A stretch of DNA of 53,490 bases from Chloroflexota bacterium (lineage in GTDB: Bacteria; Chloroflexota; Anaerolineae; B4-G1). Within the stretch, counting starts at the first letter, position 1. Each line of letters opens with the position of its first letter. The notes below the pieces were generated by a model. The model did not search any database and was not told the DNA's origin. It saw nothing but the letters and a program-made list of their open reading frames with translations. Below, piece after piece: positions 36,201 through 43,997 of this stretch. The stretch covers positions 1 through 53,490 of the forward strand of contig JAAEPW010001324.1 of NCBI GenBank assembly GCA_024232355.1, read 5' to 3'. A program made the translations under genes and the position numbers.

Positions 36201-37906
36201 TGGATGACTCCCCAACTATGGGCACATTCCAAAGCAGCAATAATGTCCAGAGCGATATCTACAGCTTGTTCTATAGGAAGAGGAGCATCTCTCTCTGACA
36301 AGATATCCTGAAGTGTTGGCTCAACTATGAATTCTTCCACCCTAAAGGAGTAACCTACTTCTTGATCCCAATCGAAAACTTGAACAATGTTGCGATGGTC
36401 CAAACTTGTAATTTGCTTGGACTGGCGCATCAGCCGATCGATGGTCTCGTCGCTAAAATAAGGAAAAAGAATATTGACAGCTACAGTGCGATCCATATGG
36501 ATATCAATGGCCTTGAGAACAGTACCCATCTGACCGTCGCCCACCTTGTTCTGAATCTGATAACGGTCTTTTATTATATGACCAGGCAGATTCAAGGCTT
36601 CGCGGGTCTGCACAGCCTCCAAAGCTGTTTCTACAGAAGGATAAACCGCAAAGTAATCCAAACATCCAGCCAATTTGATTACCTGCCGAACACTGCTCGA
36701 AGGCCCAACCAAAACAATAGGATCGCCTCGCTGCTCTTGTCGTAACGCAACGAGCGATTTAAGGCTGGCCGTAGTCAACGTTTCGACGTGGGATAGGTCA
36801 ATGATTGATCTGGCTTGAGCGTCTTGTTCGGCCAGGCGAATCAGCTGTTGTGCCAATTGATCAACTCCCCGTTCATCAAAGACAGTGCTAGGCGTTAGGA
36901 TAGCGGCTTCTCCACCGAGCGTAAATTGCAAGTCTACAGCATCCGGTGGAGCCAAATCAAGGGTCAGGCCCTCATATGCCACCATAATCTCACAAGTGGG
37001 ACGAGTTGTATCTTCTGCCTGATAAGCAATGGCTGTTTCCTGAATCTCTTGCAAGTCCGCATCAGAATGCGTGTTGTGGTGGTGAAAAAGAATCAAACGC
37101 TTAACCTCGGCAGCTCGGGCCAAGTCCACTCCAATCATAGCAGAACTGTGACCCCAATCCACGTTTCTCCAAGCTTGTGTCAGGGTATACTGGGCATCAA
37201 AGATGAGTGCATCAGCACCTTTGAAAAACTCGATATGAGGTTGAACACTGGCATCGTCCAGCTCTTTGTACTCGGCATCACTGGCATAAACAAACACACT
37301 GTGCTGATCTTCAAAGCGATAACTATAGGAGCGATTGGGATGAGTGTTCCGAATCGTATTGATGAGGACCTTACCAATAGCAAAAGGTTGCCCTTCTTGC
37401 AGAGAGATGAATTCTATATCAGCGTTCATTCTAGCAAAAGCGGCGGAAGGAGGCCAAGTAGGCGAGCTTTGCTGACGCTCAAGAATGGGTCGTACATCGT
37501 GGATGCCATAGATCAAGATACGGTTGCCGGGTATAAAAGCTGGCATAAACATGGGAAACCCTTGAATGTGATCCCAGTGAAGATGACTCATGAGAAGATG
37601 AAGTGTGCCCTCGCCGCGTCCAAAGGGCCCTTTGGACAATTCTTCTCCTAACGCCGAAAAGCCAGAACCAGCATCCACAATGAGGATATCCTCTCCGGCC
37701 CGGATTTCGACACAGGGCGTATCGGTCCCAGCAGTGCCGCGCAACAAAGGGGGCAACCCCCCAACATAAGCCCGAACCGCTGCCTCATCTTTGGTATCTA
37801 TACCTGCCGGCATGCCCAGAATAGCCTGGCAGATTTTCTCTTCCACTTGCTCAGATTTGAGGGAAGCGGGGATAGAACCTCGTGCTCCCCAAATTCTTAT
37901 CTTCAT
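33233..37906 (-). CDS. Metallo-beta-lactamase/STAS/pseudokinase/AAA/TPR fusion protein
   Basis: 1557 residues. Domains in order: metallo-beta-lactamase fold (about 1-310; MKIRIWGARGS, HLHWDH at 108-113, NTHPN, YASDAEY, LFHHHNTHSD); a STAS-like domain (about 335-435; SIIDLSHVETLTTASL); a Ser/Thr kinase-like domain (about 448-705); an AAA ATPase (about 720-1050; Walker A GKPGIGKT at 749-756, LLILDDLQWAD); and tetratricopeptide repeats to the end. The kinase fold keeps HGDLKPQN (Asp571) and APE, but the beta-3 Lys is Asn478 (VAVNIL) and the DFG motif is GFG (588-590), so it should be catalytically dead. ATG 37906 is preferred to the 12-codon longer form because it starts the MBL fold and has ggacgga ahead. 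It resembles large signalling ATPases that integrate kinase, STAS and TPR parts, but this front domain is unusual. Confidence 0.85.
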   Translation of the reverse strand: MKIRIWGARGSIPASLKSEQVEEKICQAILGMPAGIDTKDEAAVRAYVGGLPPLLRGTAGTDTPCVEIRAGEDILIVDAGSGFSALGEELSKGPFGRGEGTLHLLMSHLHWDHIQGFPMFMPAFIPGNRILIYGIHDVRPILERQQSSPTWPPSAAFARMNADIEFISLQEGQPFAIGKVLINTIRNTHPNRSYSYRFEDQHSVFVYASDAEYKELDDASVQPHIEFFKGADALIFDAQYTLTQAWRNVDWGHSSAMIGVDLARAAEVKRLILFHHHNTHSDADLQEIQETAIAYQAEDTTRPTCEIMVAYEGLTLDLAPPDAVDLQFTLGGEAAILTPSTVFDERGVDQLAQQLIRLAEQDAQARSIIDLSHVETLTTASLKSLVALRQEQRGDPIVLVGPSSSVRQVIKLAGCLDYFAVYPSVETALEAVQTREALNLPGHIIKDRYQIQNKVGDGQMGTVLKAIDIHMDRTVAVNILFPYFSDETIDRLMRQSKQITSLDHRNIVQVFDWDQEVGYSFRVEEFIVEPTLQDILSERDAPLPIEQAVDIALDIIAALECAHSWGVIHGDLKPQNIFMTGDGSRLTGFGLGLLEEGRNLLDAPLILLTTFHLAPEQILGQSLDVRTDLYALGVILYQLLTSRLPFEGSDRKVMQAHLESPPIPPSELNPHISFIMEHLILRLLAKDPDDRYASARQVARILRNLIASGKQTTRQRQKIVVGREKSLQTLQTCWEQALVGRGQLAFIAGKPGIGKTSLAWQLAAAQGDPPMLLVGRCQALKENPPYYLFSEVLRAYLDAVSPESLDQESQQLFSNFIYLIPEIRQMLPNLPEATRLKPRQEQLRLVASLTRFIERATQERPWLLILDDLQWADHSSLELLSSLGRHIPSMALFVIGTYCDIGLDHSHPLLESLRDLSIRPTYHRISLDGLDQKNVEQILLTTWSQPAPQSLIEKIHQHTEGNPLYVGEIARGLVDDGLVVLKDGKQRFPAMGEMRLQPNMRTTIWRRVRHLSPDEQTLLRQASVLGQVFRFDDLQAMSGLSEAEVLKYLDVALERQLVWEAPGRELFHFCHPEIQDVLYVDLGGRQRRLLHRQAGEAIELRAERESERVVEELARHFSEAGEIERAVTCSIQAARWAKVVYANGAALLWYTQALEMLDQLDTEEASQFQALRLSAHKSLSEVLTQIGRYDDALEHYASILFRWLGKGARYVAQVEQTIEIVRIYLFGAELYYRQGKYDEAVSWCQQSLDIVSQIETRESQQIRGGACNLLGDICIRSGVLSYAVQFCNESVLVYQGINDVAGQANAYNNLGLAYYYLGDWSQARDAYHKSLAMREKIDDFSGWGQASNNLALVHLDCGDWDRALSLLEQSLDIWKQTSAMEEEARTLSHLGQMYIFYQENWDEALACLNRSQDTFILAGSDDYLPELERRWGEFYLGTGELDQALDHALRSVELAVEQSHSLKEGLSCRILGRVHLARREDEPAEAALRQSLQIFNDLDSKYEIAKTQLFLVRLAVETGIIPEDEARTYLAQAIPLFEELGARVDLDKARDLEQQLG

Positions 37907-37922
37907 AAAATCCGTCCAAAGG

Positions 37923-39752
37923 CTACACAGGTATCGGTGCAATCACTTGAGACGAAGTAAACATCCACGTCACAAGCGCTGCGTTGACCAATGCGCCCAG
38001 ATAGATCTTGCCCGTGAGTTGATAGAACCAGGTTGAAATTGGAGTAGTCATTATTAAAACACCAATGATGTGAAAAAGGTTCATCACAAACGAAGCAAGC
38101 ATCCCCCCAGGGCCGACAAAGGGAACGATCCCGGTCGCAAACAATGGCACGTACTGGAACAACATGAATAAAATCAGTGGTGCAATCAAGGCAAAGGTAT
38201 TGGAAAACGACCAGGAGATAAAAGTCTTGAACCAGTTTTCTTTCTTGGGTCTGCGCAGTTGTCCGTGTAAGAAAATCCCCATCAATACAAAACCGACCAG
38301 GATAAATGGAAAATATAGCAAGAACATTCGTACGCGGTAGAGCGTTAGATCACTGGCAAAGGGAAAGACAAAGCGAAAGTCTACAATAAAGATGCGCTCT
38401 AGCAAGTATTCACTCGAATAAACAAAAATGAACAAAATTGCAGCCAGAAGAATTGTCTTTCCAACCTTTGCTCTATCCAGAGCAAATCTATCATCTTGAT
38501 ACGAAATGCCCAAATCCAACAATGATAATCCTTCCTGTTTTTTGAACCAACGTCGAAAGATCAAAAAACCGATCACATTGATGCATACAAACCACCAAAT
38601 AGTAGCGTTGACCATCATCATAGGGAACAGCTTGTCAATCTGAACCACATAGACGTGCAAGCCAAAGAGTGCAAAGATCAACGGCAAATAGAGCCACATC
38701 AGTATACCATTGATTGCTAAAAATTTTAAGTACGATTTTCCCGAGCAAGAATACGCACCTATCGATCCTTGAAGCGAACTAAAGAACTCGGTTTGAAGTA
38801 GTAAAAGTCCCAACGGCAGAAGAGAAGCAAAACCTGCCAGCATTGAGGCCAACGTGGCCCATTCCTTGATCTGCCAAATCTGGCTATGTGGATCAACCCA
38901 GTATTGCTCCGCTGGGTGAAGCGCACTTTTCATCCACAATAGTGCTTGAGAGATCGCATCATAGCTATGAGAGACCTGAATATGAATCGCTCTGGGTATA
39001 AAAACCCGCCGAGCTGTCCCTTGGGAGAAATCCCCATACGTCACTCCCAATTGTGGGTTTTCAACGGGAATCGCTTTTTGGGTTCGAGGCGTGCCCATCC
39101 AATCTTTTTCAATATCGTCAGTTCCCGTCATCCGCTTGCGGTACTCGTCCCACTTGCCAATAATCATCAACATATTCTTGGGATTCGTTGCGGAAGCATC
39201 CATCGTGTAGGCAAAACCAGAAATGACAAGAGCGTTGACTGTCGGGTCATTTAGAGAGACATTATAAGCCATCTCAGCCCCTAGACTGTGACCCATCATA
39301 CCAGTTCGGTCAGCATCCACAAAAGGCAGATTTCTCAGATATACCAGAGATGTCTGTCCACCATACGTCTCGTCAAAATCGGGATCACTGATATCATTGG
39401 GGATGCCTGAGTTTCCCCGTCCGATAGCATCAATATTGAGAACAACAAAGCCCCGTCGCGCCAACTCGATACAGTAACCATCTCCTGTTTCACGATTGTT
39501 TTGATAACCGTGGATGTATACGATCCCTGGCATCATGTTATCCTGAGCCGCCTCAACTGGCCTAAAGAGTTTGGCCCGGATGAGAATGGCATTAAAATTG
39601 GGATACGTCACATTTGTGACCTCGACCTTTCCGAAATCTCTCTGGGTTAGTGACGCGACCACAACCGCGCCAACCAGAATAATCAGGCAAACGGCAAATA
39701 CTGCGATAGCCTTGCTACGATGCCTGATATCAATGAGCGTATTGGTATCCAC
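37923..39752 (-). CDS. Membrane alpha/beta hydrolase with C-terminal transmembrane domain
   Basis: 609 residues. One N-terminal helix (about 14-34), an alpha/beta-hydrolase domain (IVYIHGYQNN oxyanion region, GHSLGAEMA nucleophile elbow, His in PRAIHIQVSH) and then about eight helices from residue 300 to the end. The hydrolase domain probably faces outwards. Start: GTG 39752 with aggagga just ahead. It ends 16 bases before the pseudokinase gene, forming an operon with it and the HD gene. Substrate unknown; a lipid or peptide ester is possible. The joint of the two halves is unusual. Confidence 0.78.
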   Translation of the reverse strand: MDTNTLIDIRHRSKAIAVFAVCLIILVGAVVVASLTQRDFGKVEVTNVTYPNFNAILIRAKLFRPVEAAQDNMMPGIVYIHGYQNNRETGDGYCIELARRGFVVLNIDAIGRGNSGIPNDISDPDFDETYGGQTSLVYLRNLPFVDADRTGMMGHSLGAEMAYNVSLNDPTVNALVISGFAYTMDASATNPKNMLMIIGKWDEYRKRMTGTDDIEKDWMGTPRTQKAIPVENPQLGVTYGDFSQGTARRVFIPRAIHIQVSHSYDAISQALLWMKSALHPAEQYWVDPHSQIWQIKEWATLASMLAGFASLLPLGLLLLQTEFFSSLQGSIGAYSCSGKSYLKFLAINGILMWLYLPLIFALFGLHVYVVQIDKLFPMMMVNATIWWFVCINVIGFLIFRRWFKKQEGLSLLDLGISYQDDRFALDRAKVGKTILLAAILFIFVYSSEYLLERIFIVDFRFVFPFASDLTLYRVRMFLLYFPFILVGFVLMGIFLHGQLRRPKKENWFKTFISWSFSNTFALIAPLILFMLFQYVPLFATGIVPFVGPGGMLASFVMNLFHIIGVLIMTTPISTWFYQLTGKIYLGALVNAALVTWMFTSSQVIAPIPV

Positions 39753-39794
39753 ACTGTCCTCCTACGTGATTTGACGATTGCATGTAGTATACAA

Positions 39795-40028
39795 CTATCG
39801 GGTAAAAGAGGCAACAAGACTACAGTCTTCTAAATAAATGGCTCTTGGATCAAGTAGATGGGCTTTTCCAGTTTTTAATTCGTCCCAAAATTTACGGCGG
39901 AGAATCTCATAGATCGCAAAGTTACAAAATGACCGGAAAAGCTCGAGGAATTCCGTCACAATCTGCCTTTTCAAGGTGTCGTTGACTGCATCACAAAATC
40001 TGTTTGGAGATTTATTTCTCTGGAATTC
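39795..40028 (-). pseudogene. Coding-like fragment without start
   Basis: A minus-strand frame of 78 codons is open from a TGA at 40029-40031 to a TAG at 39795-39797. It reads as natural protein, with a helical, charged composition (for example VTEFLELFRSFCNFAIYEIL and WDELKTGKAHLLDPRAIYL). It has no ATG or GTG with a ribosome site, so a start-based search would miss it. It is probably the 3' end of a deleted gene. Family not recognised. Confidence 0.4.
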
Positions 40029-40073
40029 TCATACATGTTGCTCAAGTGATCTAGGTACCAACGAAAATGTCAA

Positions 40074-40101
40074 TTGACTTTACAAGCAATCGCGGTAAAA
40101 T
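40074..40101 (+). promoter_or_regulatory. Sigma70-type promoter upstream of the Ser/Thr kinase
   Basis: TTGACT at 40074-40079, 16-base spacer, TAAAAT at 40096-40101. Each box is one base off consensus. The start codon is about 270 bases downstream, so the mRNA leader would be long. A second, weaker candidate (TTGATC 40221-40226, extended -10 TGGTAAAAT ending 40251, 19-base spacer) lies closer to the gene. Confidence 0.55.
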
Positions 40102-40369
40102 AACTATTAGTGTGAAATAGCGCCAATGGTGAATTTATCTTGTTGCAAAATATTGAAACGTGATTGAATGTTCTGATTATTTGAGCCGTAACTTCCCCTT
40201 AACGAAACAGCAATGATTTCTTGATCCTTAAAACGGGTTTTATGGTAAAATGAAGAAAACAGAACAATGGCAATTGAACAGCAGTTATTAATTCCAAATT
40301 CACCAAACAAACTACCTATGGTAAGAATGATATGCCTATATTGCCACATTACACAAGAGGGATAAGACA

Positions 40370-42409
40370 CTGATCGGCAAGACACTGAGCAAGTATCACA
40401 TCGTCGAGCATCTGGGACGTGGAGGGATGGCCGAAGTCTACAAGGCCCACCATCCAAATCTCGACCGCTACGTTGCCATCAAAGTGCTCCATTCATTCCT
40501 GGCCGACGAGGAAGATTTTTTGACCCGTTTTCAACGCGAGGCCAAGATCGTCGCCACGTTTCGCCATCCCAACATTGTCCAGGTCTATGACTTTGATTTC
40601 GACCCCGAGACCGAATCTTATTTCATGGTGATGGAGTTTGTAGATGGTCCCACCCTAAAAACACGACTTCAAAAGATAATACGAGAAGGCGAAAAGTTAC
40701 CTGCGGAAGAAGCAATCCGTATTACCATTGCAATCGCCAGTTCACTGGAATATGCTCACCAGCGCGGAATGGTGCATCGTGATGTCAAGCCTGCCAACAT
40801 CATATTTACACAGGAAGGACAGGTCATCCTCACAGATTTTGGCATAGCCCGAATGATCAACACCTCCACCCTTACAGCCAGCGGCGCGATGGTTGGGACG
40901 CCCGCCTACATGGCTCCAGAGCAAGGAATGGGCCAAGTTGGTGACGAACGAGCCGACATCTACTCATTGGGGGCTGTTCTGTATCAGTTGATTACGGGGA
41001 ATCTCCCATTTGACGCCGACACACCCTTGGGTACTGTTCTCAAACACATCAACTCTCCTTTGACTCCACCGACTGATCTCGTTCCCGAACTGCCGCTAAA
41101 TATTGAGGCAGTGATTATGCGCGCCTTGGCCAAAGATCCCGACAATCGTTATCAAAGCGCCGGAGAATTTGTCACGGATCTGGAAAAAACTTTGGCCGGT
41201 GAACCCGTTGAACGAATTTCACACGAACTAGCTATGGCATCGGGGATTACAAAAACAATTGCTGGTTCCAGCACACAAAGCCCAGCGGGCCAACGAGCCA
41301 CTCGAGCCACGTCAGACCCCACACCTAGTTCAAAAAGAGGCCGGGGACTGATGTGGGCTACCATATTGATCATTACTCTACTCGGTAGCTACTTTTTCTT
41401 TCGCACCGGGCTATCGAGTCGCTTACTCACGGCGTTGTTTCCACAGACGTCAACACCTCCACCCAGCGCGACTAGCACGCCAACTCCTCCCTCCACGCCT
41501 GATCTAGCTGCCACATACGATTTTCTTTCAACTCAAGTTGCCGCTGGCGTTGACGCTGCGTTGTCGACCCGTGATGCACTGGCAATCTATGAAGCCACTT
41601 TGAACGCTCCCACCGCTACCCCTACACCTACCGCTACCCCTACACCCACCCCTGACCGCACCGCTACTGCCCTGGCCGCTTGTTCGTTCGACGTAGAGAT
41701 TATCGATGATCCAGAGATCGAACCAGACATACTTGTGCCAAGACAACAGTTTGTTAAACAATGGACGATCCAGAACACGGGCACCTGCGCCTGGCCAGAG
41801 GATATTCAGTTGGTTTTTGTGTCTGGTGAAGATGTAGATATTTTGGCAAGGCCAGAGATCGACACACTCTCACCCGACAGCACCACAGAAATTCAACTCA
41901 TCCTGCGAGCCCCGACAAACTTGGCCCGCTACACCACCGTGTGGCAGTTGCAACATGGCGAGGAAAACCCGATTGGAGAAAGACTAGAAATCACTTACCG
42001 TGTAGACCTGACGCCAACCCCGCAGCCGAGACCAACATCCGCGCCTACCGCCACCCCTACACCGGAATTCACACCAATACCCAGAGAAGCGCTATGGATG
42101 TCAATACCAGGAGTAGCCCGGTGCAACGAAGGTAGAACAGAAGGACGGATCGAATGGGGCAGAGGAGAAGGACCAAGCGACGAATATCACTACTTTCATA
42201 GCTGGGTATCCCCTGAGAACGAACTGGCGGGATCTTTTAACGAGTTCACAGGATTCCCGCATGTAGACACCTACTTTACCACGTCTGGCACATTCGAATT
42301 CCCGGTGCCAGATAATTGCTGTCCTGGCGACTATGGGCAGTATAAAAGTCCGGAAGGATACGAGATCGTGTGGCACAAAGTTTGGCTCCCAGCAAGCAGT
42401 TGCCCATAG
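40370..42409 (+). CDS. Membrane Ser/Thr protein kinase with NBR1-type Ig domain
   Basis: 679 residues if started at CTG 40370. Kinase domain about 9-275: glycine loop GRGGMAEVY, Lys38 in VAIKVL, HRDVKPAN (Asp138), LTDFGIA and APE, all intact. A transmembrane helix (about 323-343) separates it from an outer region with two Thr/Pro-rich linkers, an Ig-like domain of NBR1 type (QWTIQNTGTCAWPEDIQL) and a Cys-containing C-terminal domain. In-frame ATG, GTG or TTG codons are absent until Met20, inside the glycine loop, and a TGA lies about 15 codons upstream of the CTG. CTG-ATC-GGC-AAG gives the expected IGKTLSKYHIVEHLG N-terminus with agaggga ahead. It presumably senses an envelope ligand and phosphorylates cytoplasmic targets. 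Confidence 0.9.
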   Translation: MIGKTLSKYHIVEHLGRGGMAEVYKAHHPNLDRYVAIKVLHSFLADEEDFLTRFQREAKIVATFRHPNIVQVYDFDFDPETESYFMVMEFVDGPTLKTRLQKIIREGEKLPAEEAIRITIAIASSLEYAHQRGMVHRDVKPANIIFTQEGQVILTDFGIARMINTSTLTASGAMVGTPAYMAPEQGMGQVGDERADIYSLGAVLYQLITGNLPFDADTPLGTVLKHINSPLTPPTDLVPELPLNIEAVIMRALAKDPDNRYQSAGEFVTDLEKTLAGEPVERISHELAMASGITKTIAGSSTQSPAGQRATRATSDPTPSSKRGRGLMWATILIITLLGSYFFFRTGLSSRLLTALFPQTSTPPPSATSTPTPPSTPDLAATYDFLSTQVAAGVDAALSTRDALAIYEATLNAPTATPTPTATPTPTPDRTATALAACSFDVEIIDDPEIEPDILVPRQQFVKQWTIQNTGTCAWPEDIQLVFVSGEDVDILARPEIDTLSPDSTTEIQLILRAPTNLARYTTVWQLQHGEENPIGERLEITYRVDLTPTPQPRPTSAPTATPTPEFTPIPREALWMSIPGVARCNEGRTEGRIEWGRGEGPSDEYHYFHSWVSPENELAGSFNEFTGFPHVDTYFTTSGTFEFPVPDNCCPGDYGQYKSPEGYEIVWHKVWLPASSCP

Positions 42410-42578
42410 TAGCTACAAGAAATCACATACCATCTTTACGGATTCACATCCACTCTGTCGCCACCCCACCCGAGATCCCATTGGTCACCGAATGCAGGCA
42501 CAAAAGGCTTGATGTTTAACACAAGCATCATCAAGCATGCAGGGGGTATCCTGCTTAACCAGTGTCAAAGGAGAAACT

Positions 42579-43997
42579 ATGCCCAGCTCAGAGATTTGTT
42601 TTATGCAAGCCACAGAGTTAGCTCGTCGTATACGCACTGGAGAGTTGTCTGCCAGGGAGGTGATGGAGGCTCACCTGACCCAAATTGAACGGATCAATTC
42701 AAGCGTAAATGGTATCGTCACGCTACTGTCCGAGCGAGCTATGGAACAAGCCGATATGGCTGATGAGATGCTTGCCCGAGGTGAGGAGATTGGACCTCTG
42801 CATGGACTTCCCATCGCGTACAAGGATCTGGTGCCGACCAAGGGTATCCGCACCACCCAAGGTTCTCCTATTTTCAAAGATTTTGTGCCGGATCAAGACG
42901 ATCTGATCGTAGAGCGATTGAAAAAAGCCGGAGCCATCACCATCGGCAAGACCAACACACCCGAGTTTGGAGCAGGCTCACAGACCTACAACGAGGTGTT
43001 TGGAGAAACCCTCAACCCTTATGATATGAGCAAGACCTGCGGAGGCAGTAGTGGTGGCGCAGCGGTGGCATTGGCCTGTGGGATGTTGCCCATTGCCGAT
43101 GGCAATGATATGGGTGGTTCATTGCGCAATCCGGCTAGTTTCTGTAATATAGTAGGATTCCGCACTTCTCCCGGTCGAGTGCCCAAGTGGCCAGCTCTAA
43201 GCGGGTGGTCTCCACTCTCGGTAGCGGGCCCTATGACTCGCACAGTGGAGGATGCCGCTCTTATGTTAAGCACAATGGCCGGACCCGATCCACGCTCCCC
43301 CATCGCCATCGCCGAACCAGGCAGCCTGTTCCGCCGCCCGTTGGAACGTGATTTCAATAAAGTGCGCATCGCCTGGAGCCGTGACTTGGGTGGACTGCCA
43401 ATAGATCCACACGTGACGACTGCCATCGACGGGCAGCGATACGTGTTCGAATCTTTGGGTTGTATGGTCGAGGATGGAGAGCCAGATTTTGCGGGTGCAG
43501 ATGAGGCTTTCAAAGTGTGGCGGGCCTGGAACTTTGAACTTGACCTTGGCGAATTGCTGAAAACACACCGGCATCAGATCAAAGAGACCGTAATCTGGAA
43601 CATTGAAGAGGGAGCCAAGTTGACTGGCCCACAGATCGGACAGGCCGAAGTCAAACGAACAGAACTTTACCATCGAGTGCGAGAGTTTATGGAAACGTAC
43701 GAGTTCTTAATCTTACCTGTAAGCCAGGTTCCACCCTTTGACGTGAATCAACGCTATGTGACCGAGATCGACGGGACAAAAATGGAAACGTACATAGACT
43801 GGATGAGATCTTGTTACTATATTTCTGTCACGGGGCTTCCGGCCATCTCGGTTCCTTGTGGCTTTACGTCGGATGGCCTGCCTATCGGTGTTCAGATTGT
43901 GGGACGACACCAGGATGATTGGGGTGTACTCCAGTTGGCTTATGCTTTCGAACAGGCTACCGAATTCTGGAAACAGAGACCACCTGTGGTCAAATGA
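42579..43997 (+). CDS. Amidase signature enzyme
   Basis: 472 residues. Belongs to the amidase signature (AS) family with Ser-cisSer-Lys triad: Lys in AYKDLV, cis-Ser in GGSSGGAAVALACG and the nucleophile in GNDMGGSLRNPAS. Members hydrolyse amide bonds of many substrates or act in GatCAB. No GatB or GatC is nearby, so a general amidase is more likely than glutamyl-tRNA amidotransferase. ATG 42579 has aaaggaga five bases ahead; the frame extends 14 codons upstream. The stop overlaps the SNF2 gene start (ATGA). Confidence 0.88.
   Translation: MPSSEICFMQATELARRIRTGELSAREVMEAHLTQIERINSSVNGIVTLLSERAMEQADMADEMLARGEEIGPLHGLPIAYKDLVPTKGIRTTQGSPIFKDFVPDQDDLIVERLKKAGAITIGKTNTPEFGAGSQTYNEVFGETLNPYDMSKTCGGSSGGAAVALACGMLPIADGNDMGGSLRNPASFCNIVGFRTSPGRVPKWPALSGWSPLSVAGPMTRTVEDAALMLSTMAGPDPRSPIAIAEPGSLFRRPLERDFNKVRIAWSRDLGGLPIDPHVTTAIDGQRYVFESLGCMVEDGEPDFAGADEAFKVWRAWNFELDLGELLKTHRHQIKETVIWNIEEGAKLTGPQIGQAEVKRTELYHRVREFMETYEFLILPVSQVPPFDVNQRYVTEIDGTKMETYIDWMRSCYYISVTGLPAISVPCGFTSDGLPIGVQIVGRHQDDWGVLQLAYAFEQATEFWKQRPPVVK

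Larger units (their letters stand above)
39753..40369. other. 617-base intergenic region between divergent operons
   Basis: It holds a minus-strand coding remnant (39795-40028) and plus-strand promoter elements (40074-40101, and a weaker extended -10 box near 40243-40251), which would leave the kinase gene with a leader of about 110-265 bases. No RNA family was recognised in the leader. No minus-strand promoter for the hydrolase operon was clear. Confidence 0.5.
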
